Below, one piece after another: positions 59,791 through 64,000 of a stretch of 64,000 nucleotides of DNA. The stretch is from positions 2,717,143 to 2,781,142 of the forward strand of contig JACAXG010000028.1 in NCBI GenBank assembly GCA_018881555.1, given 5' to 3'. A program made the translations under genes and the position numbers. This stretch comes from Amblyornis subalaris (lineage: Eukaryota > Chordata > Aves > Passeriformes > Ptilonorhynchidae). Under the pieces are notes generated by a model. The model saw only the letters and a list, made by a program, of their open reading frames with translations. It had not been told where the DNA came from and ran no database searches. Position 1 is the stretch's first letter; the number at the start of each line of letters is the position of its first letter.

Positions 59791-59910
59791 CTGGTTGAGA
59801 TCCTCGTCGTTGAGCAGGTGGGACTCGCGGGGCTTGAAGCAGTTCTGGCACTTGCTCTTGTTGAAGATGTTGGCCTGGAACTTCCTGCAGGGATTGTCCT
59901 TGGCGGCCAT
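59791..59910 (-). CDS. MPRIP: MPRIP exon 1 coding part with start codon
   Basis: 120 bases, 40 codons, residues 1-40: MAAKDNPCRKFQANIFNKSK, then CQNCFKPRESHLLNDEDLNQ. The start is chosen because the sequence matches the vertebrate MPRIP N terminus, the ATG sits in a strong context (GCGCCATGG) and it lies in a CpG island. Cys8, Cys21 and Cys24 are conserved in the family; this N-terminal part belongs to the F-actin-binding region. Donor CAG|GTGGGA is weaker than the other donors. Phase 0 exit to exon 2. Confidence 0.97.
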
Positions 59911-60480
59911 GGCGCGGCCCGCGCCCGCTCAGCGCCCGCTCAGCGCCCCGCGGAGCGCCCGCCCGCCGCCGCGCCCATCGCCGCCGCCCCGCGCCCGCGG
60001 GGGGCGTCACGCGAACGCAAAAACCAACACAGAACCCCAGCGAATGCAGCAGGAAAAATCAAAAGAGGGACTCAAGCGCAGGGCGGCCGCCTCCGCTGCG
60101 GCTCAGCGGGCGCGCATGGCCGGGCGGCGGCGGGGCGCGGAGGGGCGGCGCTGCCCGCGCCCTGCGGGGCCGGGCGGGACGGTGAGGGGCGGCGCGGGGG
60201 TCGGCGCGGTGCGGGGCCGGGGGTCGGTGCGGGGCAGGACGGGCCGAGCGTGCGGACGCTGCGGGAGCCGCTCCCGACTGCGCCGCCCGCAAAGTTTCCA
60301 GCGTCGCGGACCCAGGCGGGAAGGGGGCGGGGCCGCGGCACGGACGGACGGACATGCCCGCCCGCCAATGGGGACGCGCCTCCGCCGCTAACGAGTGCCG
60401 ACCTGGCCAATGGGGAGCAAGGAGAGGGGAGGGCGCGGCGGGGCCGCCTCGGCCGGGGGGGAGGGGCGGTGCGCTGACAG
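59880..60480 (-). promoter_or_regulatory. MPRIP: CpG-island promoter and 5' leader of MPRIP
   Basis: About 600 bp of CpG-dense sequence spanning the start codon. Upstream of the ATG are a GC box GGGGGCGGGGC at 60323-60333, CCAAT boxes at 60365-60369 and 60407-60411, and a CRE-like half-site GCGTCACG near 60004-60011. No TATA box seen, typical of a broadly expressed gene. The transcription start cannot be fixed from sequence. Confidence 0.8.
59940..59978 (-). promoter_or_regulatory. Short upstream ORF in the 5' leader
   Basis: ATG at 59976-59978 in a good context (GCGATGG), reading MGAAAGRSAGR plus one more Arg-ending codon set, then TGA at 59940-59942. It ends 29 bases before the main ATG. 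It matters only if transcription starts above 59978. Confidence 0.5.
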
Positions 60481-60530
60481 CCGAGGCGGGATCGGCCCGG
60501 CCCGGATCGGATCGGCTGGGCTCGGGTGGG

Positions 60531-60740
60531 TTCGGCCAGGTTCGTCACGCCTCGGCTCGGCTGGGTTCGGCCAGGTTCGTCACGCCTCGGCTCGGCTGGG
60601 TTCGGCCAGGTTCGTCACGCCTCGGCTCGGCTGGGTTCGGCCAGGTTCGTCACGCCTCGGCTCGGCTGGGTTCGGCCAGGTTCGTCACGCCTCGGCTCGG
60701 CNGGGTTCGGCCAGGTTCGTCACGCCTCGGCTCGGCTGGG
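60531..60740. repeat. Six-copy 35-bp tandem array upstream of the promoter
   Basis: Unit starting TTCGGCCAGGTTCGTCACGC repeats at 60531, 60566, 60601, 60636, 60671 and 60706, identical apart from an N at 60702. Each unit contains CGTCA, a CRE half-site. Because 35 is not a multiple of 3, the array reads as a 35-residue protein repeat in all three frames, which explains the long ORFs over it. Confidence 0.97.
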
Positions 60741-61186
60741 TTCGGCTCGGTTCGGCTGGGCTCGGTTCGGCCCGGCCCGGCCTGGTTTAGCTGGGCTCAG
60801 TTTGGCCCGGCTCGGCACAGATTGGCTCAGTCTGGCACAGATTGGCTCAACTCAGCCCACCACAACTCGGCTTGTCTTGGCTCAGCTCAGCTCTGCTCCG
60901 CTTCCTTCAGCCCAAGTCTGACTTGGCTCAGCCCAGCACGGATTAGGTCGGCACGGTTTAGCCTGGCACAGCTCAGCTTGGCTCAGCTTGGCTTAGCTCT
61001 GCTCGTCCCAGCTCAGCTCCCTTCAGCCTATCTCAGCATGGCTCAGCTCAACTCAGCCTCGTATGGCTCAACTCAGCTCGGCTCGGCTCAGCTCAGCTGG
61101 GCTTTGCTCAGCTCAGTTTGTCCCAGACCAGCTCGGCTTGGCTCAGCTCAGCTCAGCTNAGCTCAGCNNCTGTAGGAGCAGTTGCC
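60741..61186. repeat. Degenerate GGCTC/AGCTC pentamer tract
   Basis: About 450 bases of drifting five- and ten-base repeats (GGCTCAGCTC, GGCTCGGTTC, GGCACAGATT). It is continuous with the 35-bp array, whose unit contains CTCGGCTCGGCTGGG, so the array probably expanded from this tract. Confidence 0.85.
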
Positions 61187-61189
61187 NGC

Positions 61190-64000
61190 TGCCGCTCACC
61201 CTTGGCCCCCCATAGAGCACAGTGACCCCTCCATGCAGCCCGCGCACAGCCCACCCCCCAGCAGTGGGACACATGGTGACACGGAGTGACAATCCATTGA
61301 TCCTGACCCCATCCCCAGCCCTGGCACAGCAGGACACGGCGGGGTCACCACCCCTTGGACGCTCGGATTTGGTGGGGACAATGTCCCTCACACCCCTGTG
61401 GCACCTCGGTGACCTGCAGCACTGGGGGCAGACCAGGGACGAAGCAGGGACAGGGGTGCACGTCCCACCTCAGCCACGTCCCCACTGTGCCACTGTCCCG
61501 GGGCCAGATGGGAACTCCTGTTTGTCCAGTGTGTTTTTATCCGGTGGAAACNGGCGGGTAAATACTCCCAACCAGCTGATAAGGACCCGCTGTGAGGCCA
61601 CGGGTTTGGCCTTCNAGCTCTGCCCCTGGGGAGCCCCAGTTCTGCACAGAAGGGCCAGGGAAGGGACTTCGGTGCCTGTGGAGTATTACTGGGTCAGGAG
61701 AGAGGTGGGAATGCTGACCCTGGAGCAGGGAGACAGGGCAAAGGTGCCAAGTGGCACCTCCATAATGTACCCCGAGACTGGCACATCCTACCACACTCAG
61801 ATGCCACCGTGGCACAAAGCATCTCCTGCTCACCCCAATGCTCCCTGCNGGCACGGGATGGGGCCCTGCAGTAAGGAACAGCCACATGGACCTTCCTGGA
61901 TTTTTGGGACCAGGAAAAACCCGTTGAAGAAGAGGCGACGGCGTGGTCCCCTCACGCCCGGCGCTGTCCCGCCGTTTGATGTGGGACCAGGCCTCGGCGC
62001 CTCGCCACGCCGGCTCCGTGCTGTCATCCCAAGTAAATAAAGCCCAGCACAATTGCCTGCTTGTTTATTAATTTTTGCTTCATCAAAGGCAGCTTTAATC
62101 ATCTCTCTTCCTCCTGTCAGGGCCACTTGCAGCGCACACCCTNTGCCATGGATTGGGATGGGACAGTGGAGCACCGGTGACCCCAGTGCATCCTCACGAT
62201 GCTCCCAGGCTGAGGGTGGCCACCAACCCCCCACAACACCATTTTGGGTGGATTTTCCTGCCTTTGCCTGGATCCTAATGTTATAAAAGCAGCAGGACCC
62301 CTCCCCAGGAGAGAGGATTTTCNCCTCTGGGATTTACAGACCTTGCCACCCTCACCGCGGGTCCAGGGTTCACCTGGCACATGACTGCAGAAATCCTGCT
62401 CTTTGGAGAAGGGTGGATGATTTCCCCAACCAGCTCTTGTCCTTCCCTGATCCGCCTTTCCTCCCTTCCTCCTTCCATCCCCAATATTGGATTATTCCAT
62501 CCCTTCCTGAGGACCTGGTGTGCCCTGCATCCCACAGCTCCTACAGATGCCCGGCGTTTTTTTCCCACCAACAAGCCCCTCCTTGTACACCTCTGTGTGT
62601 TGTCTTCATGGTCTCCAGCTCCACTCCACCTCCTCAGGGCATGGACCCCACAGACTGCTGGATCCTTCCAGGAGTGAAGGGGTTGCCCTTTTCCTAGTTC
62701 CACGGGGCACCATTCCCCAAAACCAGGGCACAGTGTTGGCACGGAGCACGGAGCAGGGAGCAGGGCTTGCGTCTCCCATCCGCAGGCTGTGCCTGCCCCG
62801 TGGGCTCGGGGCCACGACCCGGCGCCGCACACGGCTCTGCCGGAGCCGGCAGCACCTCGCGGGAAGCAGCTGGTGCCGGGGCTGGCTCCAGCCTCTCCAA
62901 AAATCCAGCTGAACGGGACGGGCTTCTCCACAAACCTGTCGGGCTGCATTCAGCCGCGCGGAGCCGGCGTTCGCGCGCCGCCGGCCGCCCGTGTGCCACG
63001 TTCGAGGGCTGCTGGAAACTCGCTGCCCGTGACATTCCCTGCGTGCCCCACATCCTGGCACGGACACGGCGCTCAGGTCCCAACGTGTGCCGCAGGGGTG
63101 GGTGTCCCACCCCATCATCCCCCCATTGCCGCTGCTGTGGGAATGCCCACTTGGGGCTGCCATGTGGAACAGGTCTCACCAGGCCGGAGCAGTTTTCTCA
63201 AAGGAGGGCAATTAAAACAATGCGAAAATGGAAAGTTTTTGTCAGGGAGCTGCAGTGGCAGAGGGGGAAGGCGCTGTGGTGAGTCAGCCTTCCAAAACGA
63301 AGCCCCAGCGCCAGGTAAACAAGCTGCAAACCAGGAGGTGTTAGTCACCGGCTCGGGCTGCGCCAGCCCCAGCCCGGGAAGGGCATCGGCAAAACCCTCC
63401 AGCTCCAGGAAAGGGTTCGGCAGCACCAAACCCCACCGGTGAGAGGAGAGCAGCAGCTGCTCCCCGTCACGGCGTGGAGATCCCACCAGGACCATCCATC
63501 TCCTCCACTCGCCAGGATGTCACCGGGACGGGGACGTGGTGCAGTGGCCGTGCCGTGTTTTTCCGGCGAGGCTCTGCTGCGGCACATTTTTCCGCAGGGC
63601 CNGGCGCTGCCGGGGCAGGAGCAGGACAGCCTGGTGCTCCTCCCGGGTGGCCATCGCTCCCCACGGGACCTTGGGCAAGTCATTTAATCCCTCTGTGCCG
63701 CCAGCTCGCCCTNATTACGGTGGAGCCAGACAGATGGATGCCCAGGGGAGAGGGCAGGAGTCATGGCTCAGAGCCGGAAAGCCCTGGGATCCCCGCTGGA
63801 TCCAGGCTGGGACTGAGCGGCGCCTGCGAGGGCTCCCCTCCTCCTGCCCTGCTCCGAGTGGAGCCCCAGCGTGGGATGCTGGATGCAGCCCCTGGCTGTG
63901 CGTGGATCCAGAGCCCCCAGCACAGCCCTGCCTGGGGAACATCTGGCAGGGGAAACATTGACCAAGGGAGGCTTGGATGCCCCTCATGCCACCACGTGTC
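61190..64000. other. Upstream flank of MPRIP, no gene recognised
   Basis: 2.8 kb of mixed sequence. ORFs here match nothing I recognise. Noted pieces are a CArG match CCAATATTGG at 62481-62490, a CpG-dense patch at about 62790-63010, an AP-1 site TGAGTCA at 63280-63286 and a MIR-like relic at 63665-63703. Confidence 0.6.
63665..63703 (+). mobile_element. MIR/L2-like 3' core relic
   Basis: GGACCTTGGGCAAGTCATTT followed by AATCCCTCTGTGCC closely follows the MIR core GACCTTGGGCAAGTCACTTA ... CTCTGTGCC. Only the core remains. Confidence 0.65.

Larger units (their letters stand above)
1..59910 (-). other. MPRIP: MPRIP gene, start codon through large coiled-coil exon (3' end outside window)
   Basis: Sixteen exons on the minus strand join in phase to encode a protein matching vertebrate MPRIP (p116Rip, M-RIP) from its start codon to residue 1246, where the window ends. 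All introns are GT-AG. Family knowledge: MPRIP is a cytoskeletal scaffold that binds F-actin, RhoA and the myosin phosphatase subunit MYPT1, bringing the phosphatase to stress fibres so that myosin light chain can be dephosphorylated. Seen here: PH domain 1 at about residues 43-150, PH domain 2 at about 501-603, a basic charged block at about 640-715, and a coiled coil from about 785 onward. Residue numbers count the long exon 7 form; the short form is 119 residues shorter. The paralogue TRIOBP shares the two-part architecture but not this N terminus, so the identity is secure. Confidence 0.97.

Noticed and set aside
59767..60477. Plus-strand open frame of 236 codons across the promoter
   Set aside because: CpG-island composition leaves few stop codons. 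It is antisense to exon 1 and its sequence is low-complexity Ala/Arg/Gly/Pro.
60354..61175. Plus-strand open frame of 273 codons with Ser/Arg/Gly/Leu repeats
   Set aside because: Created entirely by the 35-bp array and pentamer tract. The same 35-residue repeat appears in every frame because the unit length is not a multiple of 3.
61222..62040. Plus-strand open frame of 272 codons upstream of MPRIP
   Set aside because: No recognisable family or splice structure, contains three Ns at mixed positions, and GC-rich sequence explains the length.
1..64000. CRISPR array, prokaryotic operons, phage, toxin or secondary-metabolite clusters
   Set aside because: The sequence is a vertebrate locus with spliced exons and LINE fragments; nothing of these kinds is present.

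Overview
This window looks like a bird genome and is filled almost entirely by one protein-coding gene on the minus strand: MPRIP (myosin phosphatase Rho-interacting protein, also p116Rip/M-RIP). The avian call rests on several truncated CR1 LINE 3' ends with the ATTCTATG-type terminal octamer, fairly compact introns, and GC-rich, tandem-repeat-rich DNA around a CpG-island promoter. The species cannot be named from the sequence.

Layout, in direction of transcription (right to left). Positions 61190-64000 are upstream flank with no recognised gene. Positions 60531-61186 hold a 35-bp tandem array and a degenerate GGCTC-type tract. Positions 59880-60480 are the CpG-island promoter and 5' leader. 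Exon 1 carries the start codon at 59908-59910. Fifteen further exons follow, down to a large coiled-coil exon that runs off the window at position 1. All 15 introns are GT-AG and every exon-exon phase agrees, giving 1246 codons plus one base before the window ends. The last exons and the 3' UTR lie outside.

The encoded protein has, in order: a short cysteine-containing N-terminal segment, PH domain 1 (exons 2-5), a basic KKKRKV nuclear-localisation-like motif, a Pro/Ser-rich linker (exons 6-9), PH domain 2 (exons 10-13), a charged Arg/Glu-rich segment (exon 14), and a long coiled coil (exons 14-16). In studied vertebrates MPRIP links RhoA/ROCK signalling, F-actin and the myosin phosphatase targeting subunit MYPT1. 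Exon 7 has an internal in-frame donor that would remove 119 residues. Exon 16 appears to be the large exon of the long isoform, absent from the canonical ~1,025-residue human form.

Introns contain eight CR1 fragments, one MIR/L2-like relic (a second lies upstream of the gene), a higher-order minisatellite beside exon 1, and islands of sequence that look like regulatory elements, including CArG, MEF2 and RFX-like matches. No nested gene, RNA gene, CRISPR array or novel multi-gene system is visible. The most informative unexpected signals are the internal exon 7 donor, the tandem arrays flanking exon 1, and the codon-position bias of the isolated Ns: all six that fall in coding exons are at third codon positions, suggesting masked polymorphisms.
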